A stretch of DNA of 64,000 nucleotides from Pseudomonadales bacterium (GTDB taxonomy: Bacteria > Pseudomonadota > Gammaproteobacteria > Pseudomonadales > Pseudohongiellaceae), in assembly GCA_024234365.1 (NCBI GenBank), contig JACKOK010000002.1, forward strand, positions 186,001-250,000, read 5' to 3'. The position numbers and the translations under genes are program-made. This document shows, piece by piece, positions 1 to 8,586 of the stretch. Each line of letters begins with the position of its first letter. Position 1 is the first letter of the stretch. The notes beneath the pieces are model-generated. The model was not told the DNA's origin, searched no databases, and saw only the letters and a list, made by a program, of their open reading frames with translations.

Positions 1-103
1 TTTGCTGCAGGCGTAATGACTGCTGGTGTTTCACGGTCTAGGTCATGGCGTGTAGGCAAACACGATGGTTTTTTTGCACAACAATCAAAAAAGGTTCGTC
101 ATT

Positions 104-835
104 ATGAAATCGTTACTCTCTCTCGTTGCAATCACTGCCATGCTGGTCGGTTCTCAAGCCATGGCGATTGACCCCGACAAGCTGGCCCAGGCCTTGGCCT
201 CACCGGATCGCAGTGCCGCTGACAAGGAGCTGGACGCTGCGCGCAAGCCGGTTCAGGTGCTGACTTTTCTGGGGCTGAAAGAAGGCATGACCGCGCTCGA
301 CATCATGTCCGGCGGTGGCTGGTATACCGAGGTACTGTCCCGCGCCGTGGGCCCCAATGGCAAGGTTTACATGCAGAACGGCCCGGCTTCCCTGGCCCGT
401 GGCAACACGGCTGAAACGGTGCAGAACCGCTTGCAGGGGCGCCTGAACAATGTTCAGCGCATCGACAAGGACATTGCCGAGCTGGGTCTGGCTCCCGATT
501 CGGTTGATTTTGCCATCACCAACCTGAACTTCCACGACATCTATAACTCAAACCCGGCGGCTGCCCAGGCGATGCTGCAGGCGGTGAAGACCGTGCTGAA
601 GCCGGGCGGTGTGTTTGCCATCATCGACCACGCCGGTAATGTCGGCGCGGACAATGCCAGCCTGCACCGCATTCCCAAGAGCGTGGTGGTGGTTGCGGCC
701 CGTGAGGCCGGCCTGACCATCGTGGATGCCGGCAGCTCCATTTTGCATGTGGAGGCGGATGACCGCACCAAGCCTCAGTTCGCTGAGGAACTGGGGCGCA
801 CGACCGATCGCTTCATCCTCAAACTGAGCAAGTAA
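104..835 (+). CDS. Secreted class I SAM methyltransferase-like protein
   Basis: The 243-residue protein starts with a clear Sec signal (MKSLLSLVAIT..., cleavage likely after AMA at residue 21). A Rossmann-type methyltransferase domain follows. Motif I is at residues 64-72 (ALDIMSGGG) and a motif-IV-like NLNFHDIY stretch lies near 150. The start at 104 has AAGG about nine bases upstream; an in-frame ATG at 65 would bury the signal peptide. The family resembles the predicted secreted methyltransferases I know as COG4798. Its substrate is unknown, and SAM is not expected in the periplasm, so it may not act as a methyltransferase. The ABC exporter downstream is on the same strand but is separated by a hairpin. 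Confidence 0.8.
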   Translation: MKSLLSLVAITAMLVGSQAMAIDPDKLAQALASPDRSAADKELDAARKPVQVLTFLGLKEGMTALDIMSGGGWYTEVLSRAVGPNGKVYMQNGPASLARGNTAETVQNRLQGRLNNVQRIDKDIAELGLAPDSVDFAITNLNFHDIYNSNPAAAQAMLQAVKTVLKPGGVFAIIDHAGNVGADNASLHRIPKSVVVVAAREAGLTIVDAGSSILHVEADDRTKPQFAEELGRTTDRFILKLSK

Positions 836-842
836 TCCCCGC

Positions 843-890
843 CACCCGTCTGCGCCTGGTGATCCAAAGCGCAGGCGGGTGCGTTTCAGC
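843..890 (+). terminator. Strong hairpin after the methyltransferase-like gene
   Basis: Arms 843-855 and 869-881 pair over 13 bp with one G-T pair around a 13-base loop, eight bases after the upstream stop codon. Only a short T stretch follows, so termination may be incomplete. It separates this gene from the exporter gene. Confidence 0.55.
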
Positions 891-898
891 TGTCATCA

Positions 899-2752
899 TT
901 GCTTCCTGCGCAGGGCCCGTTCTTGAAGTCCTCCACGCCTGTTCAACTTCTTGGCAAATTCCTCTCTGTTTTCAAGCACAGCCGTGTGGCTGTCGAAATT
1001 GTCTGGAGCACCCATGCTGCTCTGACGGTCACCATGGCGCTGGCCACGCTCCTGGCCGGCTTGTTGCCGGCGGCTATCGCGTGGGTGGGGCAGTTGATCG
1101 TGGATGCGGTTGTGGCGGCGATACAGGCGCCAGCGGAAACCAAGGAGGCCGCCACCCGGCTCACGCTCTTTTATGTGTTGTGCGAGGCGGGCCTGGTTAT
1201 CTTCATGACCGGCGTGCAGCGGCTCAACACGGTGTGCCAGTCCATTCTGCGGGTGCTGCTGGGCAATCGCATCAATGTGATGATCCTTGAGAAGTCCCTG
1301 ACGCTGGAGCTGCAGCATTTTGAGGATTCGGAATACTACGACAAGCTGGTGCGGGCGCGGCGCGAGGCCTCCAGTCGTCCGCTGAGCCTGGTGGTGCGCA
1401 CCTTCGATCTGCTGCGTGAATCCATCTCGCTGGTCAGCTATGCCTATCTGCTGTTTCAGTTTTCCCCCTGGGCGGTGTTGCTGCTCGGGTTTGCCGGGCT
1501 GCCTGCCTTTGTGGCCGAGGCCCGGTTTTCCGGCGAGGCCTTCCGCAACCAGAGAGCGCGTTCGGCCGAGCGTCGCATGCAGATCTATCTGGAGATGGTG
1601 TTGACGCGTGAGGATGGCGTCAAAGAGGTCAAGCTACTGAAGATTGGCCGCATGTTCCTGCAGCGCTATATCGACATCTTTCTCAACATCTACAAGGAAG
1701 ACCGCAATCTGGTGCTGCGGCGCGGTTTCTGGGGCTATGTGCTGGGCCTGCTCGCCAGCGCGGCGTTTTATTTTGCCTACGGCTGGGTGGTGTTTGCCGC
1801 GATAGCCGCAACGATCACCCTCGGGCAGATGACCATGTACATCGCCGTGTTCCGGCAGGGGCAGAACTCCGTTACCAGCAGCCTGACGGCGATCAATGGC
1901 ATGTACGAGGACAATCTGTATTTGTCCAATCTGGTGGAGTTTCTGGAGCACGAGGTGCCGGAGAGCACCGGCAGTCAGACCGAAGGGCCTGATCCGGGTG
2001 ACGGCATCCGTTTCGAGAACGTCAGTTTCTATTACCCCAACAGCAATATTCCCGCGTTGAAGGATGTGAACCTGCATATCCGCAGCGGGGAAAGCCTGGC
2101 CATCGTGGGCGAGAACGGCTCGGGAAAAACCACGCTGATCAAGCTGCTGACGCGGCTCTACACTCCGACTCACGGGCGTATTCTGCTGGAAGGGCTGGAC
2201 CTGCGGGAGTGGGATATCGAGGCGCTGCGCTACAAGATCGGCGTTATCTTTCAGGACTTCGCCCGCTACCAGTTGAAGGTGGGCGATAACATCGGCATCG
2301 GCGATGTCGAGAACATGCACGAACGGCCGCAGGTCGAGGCGGCGGCGAGGGACGGTCTGGCGGCGGATTTCATCCAGCACATGCCCGAGACCTATGACAC
2401 CCAGCTTGGCACCTGGTTCAAGGGCGGCAAGGAACTCTCCGGCGGGCAGTGGCAGAAGGTCGCGCTCGCCCGGGCCTTCATGCGCAGCCATGCCGACGTG
2501 CTGATTCTGGACGAGCCAACGGCGGCAATCGACGCTCAGGCCGAAGCCGACATCTTCGCGCATTTCCGTGAGCTGACCGCGAACCGCATCTCCATCATCA
2601 TCTCGCACCGTTTCTCCACGGTGCGCATTGCCGACCACATCATCGTGCTCGATCACGGGCAGATCAAGGAGGAAGGTTCCCACGACAGCCTGCTGGCCCT
2701 GAACGGGCAGTACGCCAAGCTGTTCCATCTGCAGGCGCAGGGGTATCAATAA
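899..2752 (+). CDS. ABC exporter, fused permease and ATPase
   Basis: A half-transporter of about 617 residues. An N-terminal membrane domain of about six helices (to residue ~330) is followed by an ABC ATPase domain. Walker A GENGSGKTT begins near residue 404, the signature LSGGQ at 513 and Walker B LILDEP near 535; a switch His lies in ISHRFS. The membrane domain resembles the peptide/bacteriocin export branch (NisT/SunT-like) without a peptidase domain. The start is uncertain: 899 is TTG with no good ribosome site, and the first ATG in frame (1034) would trim the first helix. No peptide substrate gene was found next to it. It ends just before the REP cluster. Confidence 0.82.
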   Translation: MLPAQGPFLKSSTPVQLLGKFLSVFKHSRVAVEIVWSTHAALTVTMALATLLAGLLPAAIAWVGQLIVDAVVAAIQAPAETKEAATRLTLFYVLCEAGLVIFMTGVQRLNTVCQSILRVLLGNRINVMILEKSLTLELQHFEDSEYYDKLVRARREASSRPLSLVVRTFDLLRESISLVSYAYLLFQFSPWAVLLLGFAGLPAFVAEARFSGEAFRNQRARSAERRMQIYLEMVLTREDGVKEVKLLKIGRMFLQRYIDIFLNIYKEDRNLVLRRGFWGYVLGLLASAAFYFAYGWVVFAAIAATITLGQMTMYIAVFRQGQNSVTSSLTAINGMYEDNLYLSNLVEFLEHEVPESTGSQTEGPDPGDGIRFENVSFYYPNSNIPALKDVNLHIRSGESLAIVGENGSGKTTLIKLLTRLYTPTHGRILLEGLDLREWDIEALRYKIGVIFQDFARYQLKVGDNIGIGDVENMHERPQVEAAARDGLAADFIQHMPETYDTQLGTWFKGGKELSGGQWQKVALARAFMRSHADVLILDEPTAAIDAQAEADIFAHFRELTANRISIIISHRFSTVRIADHIIVLDHGQIKEEGSHDSLLALNGQYAKLFHLQAQGYQ

Positions 2753-2754
2753 CC

Positions 2755-2848
2755 CTGTAGGCGATTGTTTGGAAAAGTGTTAGGAACCTGCCTTGCAGGC
2801 AATTGTTTGGGAAAAGAGTTAGGAACCTGCCTTGCAGGCAATTGTTTG
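2755..2848. repeat. Tandem short palindromic repeats
   Basis: Two near-identical units (2779-2809 and 2818-2848, period 39 bases) each contain the palindrome CCTGCCTTGCAGG. A partial third copy begins near 2755. They lie between the exporter stop and gcvP, and look like members of the same short-palindrome family as the elements at 2951 and 24113. Confidence 0.75.
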
Positions 2849-2864
2849 AAAAAAGAGTGTGGAT

Positions 2865-2933
2865 GTGGGAGCGGGCTTGCCCGCGAACAGCTTGGTGCAA
2901 CACCTTCCCATTCGCGGACAAGCCCGCTCCCAC
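2865..2933. repeat. Inverted pair of Pseudomonas-type REP elements
   Basis: GTGGGAGCGGGCTTG plus CCCGCGAA at 2865-2887 is followed, after 23 bases, by its near-perfect reverse complement at 2911-2933. This is the classic REP doublet of Pseudomonas genomes. It may fold into a long hairpin and help end or protect the converging exporter and gcvP transcripts. Confidence 0.85.
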
Positions 2934-2950
2934 ATAGTATTGTGCCTCTG

Positions 2951-2976
2951 AAATCGCCTGCAGGGCAGGCTCCTAC
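2951..2976. repeat. Single REP of the GTAGGAGCCTGC family
   Basis: AAATCGCCTGCAGGGCAGG and the following TCCTAC match, on the opposite strand, the arms of the inverted repeat at 24113-24186. It sits 13 bases downstream of the gcvP stop codon. Confidence 0.75.
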
Positions 2977-2989
2977 GAGGCAGTGCTTC

Positions 2990-5902
2990 TTACAGATAGT
3001 TTTCCATCGGCGGGCACGCGCAATACAGATTGCGGTCGCCGTAGACGTTGTCAATGCGGTTCACTGCCGGCCAGAACTTGTTGTCCTTCAGTGAGGCGAC
3101 CGGCCAGGCGGCCTCTTCCTTGCTGTAGCCGCGCTGCCACTCCGGGTCCATGATGTCGGCCAGGGTGTGCGGGGCGTGCTTGAGCGGATTGCTCTGCGCG
3201 TCCAGCTCACCGGATTCCACCCGTGCAATCTCCTTGCGAATGCTGATCATCGCTTCAATGAAGCGGTCCAGCTCGCGCTTGGGCTCGCTCTCGGTCGGTT
3301 CGATCATCAGGGTGCCGGCCACCGGGAAAGACATGGTGGGCGCGTGGAAGCCGTAGTCCATCAGGCGTTTGGCCACATCTTCCTCGCTGATGCCGGAAGC
3401 GGCCTTGAGCGGGCGCAGGTCGATGATGCATTCGTGTGCCACCATGCCATTGCGGCCCGTGTAGAGCACCGGGTAATGCGGTGCCAGTTTGCGGGCAATA
3501 TAGTTGGCGTTGAGAATGGCCATCTGCGTGGCCTTGAGCAGACCTTCGGCCCCCATGAGGGCGATATAGGTCCAGGAAATCGGCAGAATGCCGGCGCTGC
3601 CCCAGGGGGCTGCGGACACGGCGCTGTTGCCCTTGTTCGGCCCTTCAAGCGTTACCATGCTGTGATTGGCAACAAAGGGTGCCAGGTGTTTCTTCACCCC
3701 GATCGGACCCATGCCGGGGCCGCCGCCGCCGTGGGGAATACAGAAAGTCTTGTGCAGGTTGACGTGGGACACGTCCGCGCCAATGTCGCCCGGGCGCGCC
3801 ACACCCACCTGTGCGTTGAGGTTGGCACCGTCCATATACACCTGGCCACCGTGATCGTGAATGATCTGGCAGATTTCACGCACGCCTTCTTCGTACACCC
3901 CGTGGGTGGACGGATAGGTAATCATCAGCGCAGCCAGGGTGTCCTTGTACAGCTGCGCCTTGGCGCGCAGATCCTCGATGTCGATATTGCCCTTGTTGTC
4001 GCAGGCGACCACGACCACCTTCAGGCTGATCATTTGCGCACTGGCCGGGTTGGTGCCGTGTGCGGAGCTGGGGATCAGGCACACATTGCGCTGGCCCTGA
4101 CCAATGCTTTGCAGGTAATTGCGGATGGCCAGCAGGCCGGCGTACTCGCCTTGGGCGCCGGAGTTCGGCTGCATGCTCACGGCGTCGAAGCCGGTGATTT
4201 CCGCCAGCATGTCTTCCAGCTCACCGATCATGGCGCGGTAGCCGCGTGTTTGCTCCTGCGGCACGAAGGGATGCGGTTTGCTGATCTCCGGCCAGGTGAT
4301 CGGCATCATCTCAGCGGTGGCATTCAGTTTCATGGTGCAGGAGCCCAGCGGAATCATGGCATGGGTCAGCGAGAGATCCTTGTTCTCCAGGCGCTTGAGG
4401 TAGCGCAGCATATCCGTTTCGCTGTGGTAGCGATTAAAGAACGGGTGGTCCAGGAATGAGCCCTCGCGCAGCAGAGCTGCCGGGATGCCGGTTTCCACGT
4501 TTCCTGCGCAGATCTGCGCGTCAATATCCTCAACGTTCAGGCCCTGTGCCTGCTCGCCCAGCATGACCTGCCACAGGGAGGCGATCTCCTCGCCGCTGGT
4601 GCATTCATCCAGGCTGATGCCGATAGCGTCTGGCAGGTCGATACGCAGGTTGATGCCGGCGGCATCCGCACGCGCCAGAATTGTCTGTCGCTGTTCGGCA
4701 TTGGTGAGAATGGTGAGCGTGTCGAAATAGTGCGAGTTGGCACTGCTTAGCCCTCGGCTCTGGAGTCCGGTGCTCAGGATTGCCGCGTAGCGATGAATGC
4801 GCTCGGCAATGGTTTGCAGGCCTTGCGGGCCATGATACATCGCGTACATGGCCGCGATATTGGCGAGCAGGACCTGTGCTGTACAGATATTGCTGTTGGC
4901 CTTTTCGCGACGGATATGCTGTTCGCGTGTTTGCAGGGACATGCGATAGGCCTGTTTGCCGCGGGCATCGATGGAGACCCCGATGATGCGGCCGGGAACG
5001 GCGCGCTTGAATTCGTCCTTGGTGGCGAAATAGGCGGCGTGTGGGCCGCCATAGCCCATGGGCACACCGAAGCGCTGGGTGCTGCCGAGCACCACATCGG
5101 CGCCCATGGCAGCCGGCGACTTCAGCACGAGCAGGCTCATCAGGTCGGCGGCAACAACGGCGATGCCGTTACGGCTGTGCAGTTCGGCGATGCTCTCGTT
5201 CAGGTCATTGACCTGACCGGAGGCAGCCGGGTACTGGTAGATGGCCCCGAAGACATCGTGCTGCGCCAGGGTATCCATGGGGCCGATGATCAGTTCGAAA
5301 CCGAAATTGGCGGCACGGGTCTTGAGCACGTCGATGGTCTGGGGGAAGCACTGCTCGTCCACAAAGAAACGGCGGCTGCTGTTCTTGCTCACGCGCTGGG
5401 CCAGTGCCATGGCTTCGGCGGCAGCGGTTGCCTCGTCCAGCAGCGAGGCGTTGGCCAGGTCCATGCCGGTCAGGTCGAGGATCATTTGTTGATAGACCAG
5501 CAACGTTTCCAGGCGACCCTGGGAGATTTCCGGCTGGTAGGGCGTGTAGGCGGTATACCAGCCGGGGTTTTCCAGCACATTGCGCAGAATGACATTCGGG
5601 GTGAGCGTGTCGTAGTAACCCAGGCCGATGAAGGAGCGTTTGGGCTTGTCCTGGCTGAGCATCGACTTCAACCGTGTGAGCACTTCGGCTTCGGTGGCGG
5701 GGGCACCCAGATTGAGGCGGCGTTTCAGGGCGATGGAATCCGGCACCGTCTGCTCGATGAGCTGCTCCAGCGAATCGATTTGCAGCGTTGCCAGCATCTG
5801 CGCGATATCGGCTTCAGCCGGGCCGATGTGACGGCCAATGAATTCATCCGTGTGTCTCAGATCCGCCAGGGTTCTGGGAGAGTGTGACGCCTTGTTGCCC
5901 AT
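2990..5902 (-). CDS. gcvP: Glycine dehydrogenase (decarboxylating), P-protein
   Basis: The PLP-dependent P-protein decarboxylates glycine and passes the aminomethyl group to lipoyl-GcvH. At 970 residues it has the usual length of the fused bacterial form. The PLP lysine is K718, in VNLHKTF followed by the glycine-rich loop PHGGGGPG. The N-terminal half carries the conserved ETLLVYQQM and the Gly/Pro-rich YTPYQPEISQG segments. The ATG at 5902 is preceded by GAGG and matches family N-termini; 12 extra codons upstream are open but lack a good start. It is third in gcvT-gcvH-gcvP, 175 bases after gcvH, with a perfect hairpin in the gap. REP elements lie just past its stop. Confidence 0.97.
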   Translation of the reverse strand: MGNKASHSPRTLADLRHTDEFIGRHIGPAEADIAQMLATLQIDSLEQLIEQTVPDSIALKRRLNLGAPATEAEVLTRLKSMLSQDKPKRSFIGLGYYDTLTPNVILRNVLENPGWYTAYTPYQPEISQGRLETLLVYQQMILDLTGMDLANASLLDEATAAAEAMALAQRVSKNSSRRFFVDEQCFPQTIDVLKTRAANFGFELIIGPMDTLAQHDVFGAIYQYPAASGQVNDLNESIAELHSRNGIAVVAADLMSLLVLKSPAAMGADVVLGSTQRFGVPMGYGGPHAAYFATKDEFKRAVPGRIIGVSIDARGKQAYRMSLQTREQHIRREKANSNICTAQVLLANIAAMYAMYHGPQGLQTIAERIHRYAAILSTGLQSRGLSSANSHYFDTLTILTNAEQRQTILARADAAGINLRIDLPDAIGISLDECTSGEEIASLWQVMLGEQAQGLNVEDIDAQICAGNVETGIPAALLREGSFLDHPFFNRYHSETDMLRYLKRLENKDLSLTHAMIPLGSCTMKLNATAEMMPITWPEISKPHPFVPQEQTRGYRAMIGELEDMLAEITGFDAVSMQPNSGAQGEYAGLLAIRNYLQSIGQGQRNVCLIPSSAHGTNPASAQMISLKVVVVACDNKGNIDIEDLRAKAQLYKDTLAALMITYPSTHGVYEEGVREICQIIHDHGGQVYMDGANLNAQVGVARPGDIGADVSHVNLHKTFCIPHGGGGPGMGPIGVKKHLAPFVANHSMVTLEGPNKGNSAVSAAPWGSAGILPISWTYIALMGAEGLLKATQMAILNANYIARKLAPHYPVLYTGRNGMVAHECIIDLRPLKAASGISEEDVAKRLMDYGFHAPTMSFPVAGTLMIEPTESEPKRELDRFIEAMISIRKEIARVESGELDAQSNPLKHAPHTLADIMDPEWQRGYSKEEAAWPVASLKDNKFWPAVNRIDNVYGDRNLYCACPPMENYL

Positions 5903-5927
5903 GAATAACCTCGATAAACAGAAAGAA

Positions 5928-5950
5928 CCGGAACGCATGAGGCGTTCCGG
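5928..5950 (-). promoter_or_regulatory. Intercistronic hairpin before gcvP
   Basis: CCGGAACGC and GCGTTCCGG form a perfect 9-bp stem with a 5-base loop, ending 25 bases upstream of the gcvP ATG. On the gcvP strand it is followed by a pyrimidine-rich TTCTTTCT run. It could act as a partial terminator or an mRNA stabiliser that sets the gcvP to gcvH ratio; that role is inference. Confidence 0.5.
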
Positions 5951-6077
5951 GTCCGTTGTGAAGCGTTAAGAAAACAGTACACATGAAGCCGGTCCGATGG
6001 GCCCGGCCCGCGCCGGAGCCAGGGTTCCGGCTTTCTTATTGTCGTATGGTCAGGCTGCTCTGCGACAAAGCCGGGGA

Positions 6078-6461
6078 TTATTCGCAGATTTTTGCGTATG
6101 CGTCAGCACTGAGCAGCGCGTCCAGCTCCGCAGCATTGGCGGGCTGAATGCGGCAGAACCAGCCGTCACCGTAGGGAGAGCTGTTGACGATTTCCGGGGC
6201 GTCAAGCAAAGCCTTGTTCACTTCGACGATCTTGCCGGAGACGGGGGCATAGATATCGGAGGCCGCCTTGACAGATTCCACCACGCTCATCTCCGCCTCG
6301 GCGGCGACTTCTTTGCCGTCTTCGGGCAGTTCGATGAACACGATGTCGCCCAGCAGTTCCTGTGCGTGGTCGGTAATGCCCATGACCACACTGCCATCGG
6401 CCTCGACACGAACCCACTCATGGGTGGCGGTGTATTTCAAATCTTCTGGAAAGCTGCTCAC
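6078..6461 (-). CDS. gcvH: Glycine cleavage system H protein
   Basis: The 127-residue lipoyl carrier shuttles the aminomethyl group among P, T and L proteins in the cytoplasm. The lipoylation lysine is in the hallmark VVESVKAASDIYAPVSG region, and the family start SSFPEDLKYTATHEWV is present. Translation starts at GTG, with GAGGA about nine bases upstream. It lies 22 bases downstream of gcvT in the same operon. Confidence 0.97.
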   Translation of the reverse strand: MSSFPEDLKYTATHEWVRVEADGSVVMGITDHAQELLGDIVFIELPEDGKEVAAEAEMSVVESVKAASDIYAPVSGKIVEVNKALLDAPEIVNSSPYGDGWFCRIQPANAAELDALLSADAYAKICE

Positions 6462-6483
6462 AGTTGGGTCCTCATGCTAAAAA

Positions 6484-7584
6484 TTATTCAAAAACCTTTT
6501 TGCCAAAGCGTACGAAATTCGGTTGTACGACCCGTACTGGAATCAGCTTTCCACGCAGGTCCACCTGGCAGTTGCGGCAACCCGCAGGAATTCTGGCCAA
6601 GGCAATGGAATGCTTCAATGTCGGGGAAAACGTGCCGCTGGTGATGACGCCTTCGCGGGTTTCGCCATCGAGCTCGCACACAACCCGCAGTCCTTCGCGC
6701 AGCACGCCCCGCTCTTCCAGCACCAGCCCGGTCAGGATGGGCAATTGCCCTGCCGCCTGTTCGCGCTTGTGCTGTTCCACGGCGGCGCGGCCGATGAACT
6801 GACGCGTTGCCGGCTCCCAGGCGATGGTCTGTTCCATGTTTGCGGCCAGGGGGGAGATGCTTTCGTCCATGTCATGCCCGTAAAGGTTCATGCCGGCTTC
6901 CAGGCGCAGCGTATCACGGGCACCAAGGCCGATGGGCTTGACGCCAATCTCCAGCAGGGAGCGCCACAGGCCGGGTGCGTCCTCGGCGGGGATGATGAGT
7001 TCCAGGCCACGCTCGCCGGTGTAACCGGTACGGGCAATAAACCAGTCGCCCGCTTCCAGGGCGCGGAAATTGCCCAGTGCCTGAACCTGGGTAGCAAGCT
7101 CGGGTGCCAGCAGCTGGCAGACCTTGTCGATGGACTCGGGGCCATGTACGGCGAGAATCGCCAGTTCCGGCCGCTCGGTGATCTGGACGTCGAAACCCTG
7201 GGAGCGCTCCTGCATCCAGCGCAGATCTTTCTCCCGGGTGCCGCAGTTGACCACCAGGCGGTAGCCTTGCTGCATGCGGTACACAATGAGGTCGTCCACC
7301 ACGCCGCCCTCGTCGTTGAGCATGGCGCTGTACAGGGCGCGGCCGATGGTGTCGAGTTTTTCCACGTCATTGGCCAGCAGAATCTGCAGCCAGGCCTTGG
7401 CCTGAGCACCCTGAACATCGACAACCGTCATGTGGGAGACATCGAAAACCCCGGCATGCTGGCGCACGGCGTGGTGTTCCTCTATCAGGGATTGGTACTG
7501 GATGGGCATGTCCCATCCGCCGAAATCGACGAGTTTTGCCCCGGCATCAATATGCTGTTGATAGAGCGGTGTCCGCAGTCCCAC
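6484..7584 (-). CDS. gcvT: Aminomethyltransferase, T-protein
   Basis: The 366-residue T-protein releases ammonia from the GcvH-bound intermediate and passes the methylene group to tetrahydrofolate. Family hallmarks are the N-terminal TPLYQQHIDAGAKLVDFGGWDMP, the RTGYTGERGLEL loop near the middle and LGARDTLRLEAGMNLYGHDMDE (each cited only by its start and key residues). It is the first gene of the gcvTHP operon. Its 135-base leader separates it from lepB and holds two hairpins. I looked there for a glycine riboswitch and did not find its conserved core. Confidence 0.96.
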   Translation of the reverse strand: MGLRTPLYQQHIDAGAKLVDFGGWDMPIQYQSLIEEHHAVRQHAGVFDVSHMTVVDVQGAQAKAWLQILLANDVEKLDTIGRALYSAMLNDEGGVVDDLIVYRMQQGYRLVVNCGTREKDLRWMQERSQGFDVQITERPELAILAVHGPESIDKVCQLLAPELATQVQALGNFRALEAGDWFIARTGYTGERGLELIIPAEDAPGLWRSLLEIGVKPIGLGARDTLRLEAGMNLYGHDMDESISPLAANMEQTIAWEPATRQFIGRAAVEQHKREQAAGQLPILTGLVLEERGVLREGLRVVCELDGETREGVITSGTFSPTLKHSIALARIPAGCRNCQVDLRGKLIPVRVVQPNFVRFGKKVFE

Positions 7585-7627
7585 GGTTTAAGGTTTCCTG
7601 TGCCAGTGTTGATGAACAATAGAGAAC

Positions 7628-7691
7628 CCACCGGGAGTATTCCTGCCGGTGGTCGAAGACAAGCCCGGCATTCTACTCCTTCGCCCCGGGC
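7628..7691 (-). promoter_or_regulatory. Two hairpins between lepB and gcvT
   Basis: Stem 1 pairs 7628-7634 with 7646-7652 (CCACCGG/CCGGTGG). Stem 2 pairs 7663-7668 with 7686-7691 (GCCCGG/CCGGGC). Stem 1 on the minus strand is followed by GTTCTCTATTGTT, a weak terminator tail. They may end lepB transcripts or shape the gcvT leader. No known riboswitch consensus is visible. Confidence 0.4.
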
Positions 7692-7719
7692 ATTAACAGG
7701 GCATCGAACAAAGGTTCGC

Positions 7720-8376
7720 TTATTGCAACTCTGTCATGAAGCGATCGGCACGGGGCAGGTAATTGCGTTCGCTGTCGAGGGAGAAAACCACGGAACTGGA
7801 ACGGCCGATGATCTGATCTCTGGGTATGAAGCTGTAGATACGGCTGTCCGCACTGTTGTCCCGGTTATCGCCCAGCACGAAGAACTGGTCTTCCGGGACG
7901 GTTTCCGGACCAAAGCTGCGCGCGGCCCGGTTGCCGAAAGCCTCTGACAGCATGGCCTCGTGGGAATAATTGAACAGTTGCTCGCGGATGATCATGGAGT
8001 CCTTGTCACTTGAGACCACCTCATAATCCGCCGGCTGGCCGTTGATGACTAGGGTGTTGTTGCGCATGTAGATGGTGTCCCCCGGCAGCCCCACGATGCG
8101 CTTGACCAGGCGTTTGCCGGCGGCCTTGGAGTCGATGATGATGATGTCGCCGCGACGCGGGTCTGCCCGTGAGGCCAGGAAAATATCGGTGAAGGGAATA
8201 CGGATATCGTAGGCCAGCTTGTTGACCCAGACCTTGTCGCCGTCCAGCAGTGTGGGTTGCATGGAGCGGCCGGAGATGGAGTTCAGGTCGGCGATGGCAC
8301 TTTTGAAGAACACGATGGTGGCCAGCAACAGCATGAACTTGCGGTTTTCTTTCCAGAAGGCGGACAAATACTTCAT
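7720..8376 (-). CDS. lepB: Signal peptidase I
   Basis: This membrane serine protease removes signal peptides from exported preproteins. In its 218 residues an N-terminal hydrophobic anchor (about 14-29) precedes the catalytic Ser38 in SGRSMQPTLLDGD. The general-base Lys92 is in RLVKRIVGLPGD and the C-terminal box is LGDNRDNSADSR. It is shorter than the E. coli enzyme and has a single N-terminal anchor, as in many S26A peptidases. It is not in the usual lepA-lepB-rnc setting but lies upstream of gcvT and divergent from lhr, so it may be a second copy in the genome. Confidence 0.92.
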   Translation of the reverse strand: MKYLSAFWKENRKFMLLLATIVFFKSAIADLNSISGRSMQPTLLDGDKVWVNKLAYDIRIPFTDIFLASRADPRRGDIIIIDSKAAGKRLVKRIVGLPGDTIYMRNNTLVINGQPADYEVVSSDKDSMIIREQLFNYSHEAMLSEAFGNRAARSFGPETVPEDQFFVLGDNRDNSADSRIYSFIPRDQIIGRSSSVVFSLDSERNYLPRADRFMTELQ

Positions 8377-8586
8377 GGGGGCGATCCTGTTGCGGCTGGG
8401 CCTGCAAAGCCCACGCCTATAACAAAGCTTAGCGGGGACAATAGGCGAAGGGCGCGAGGGGTGTCAATTCATTCCCGCAGGGCTTTGTGTCTCTTTGTCT
8501 CGGCAGGGTGTGCCGCAGTGGAGACTTGGCGGCGATTCTTATACGCTAGCCGAACTACCCCCAAGGCTGTATCGAGCCACTGTGTC

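Noticed and set aside
7585..7719. Glycine riboswitch in the gcvT leader.
   Set aside because: The leader has two hairpins but not the conserved tandem aptamer core.
8257..8586. 110-codon N-terminal extension of lhr.
   Set aside because: It overlaps lepB antisense, lacks a start signal and has no family match.
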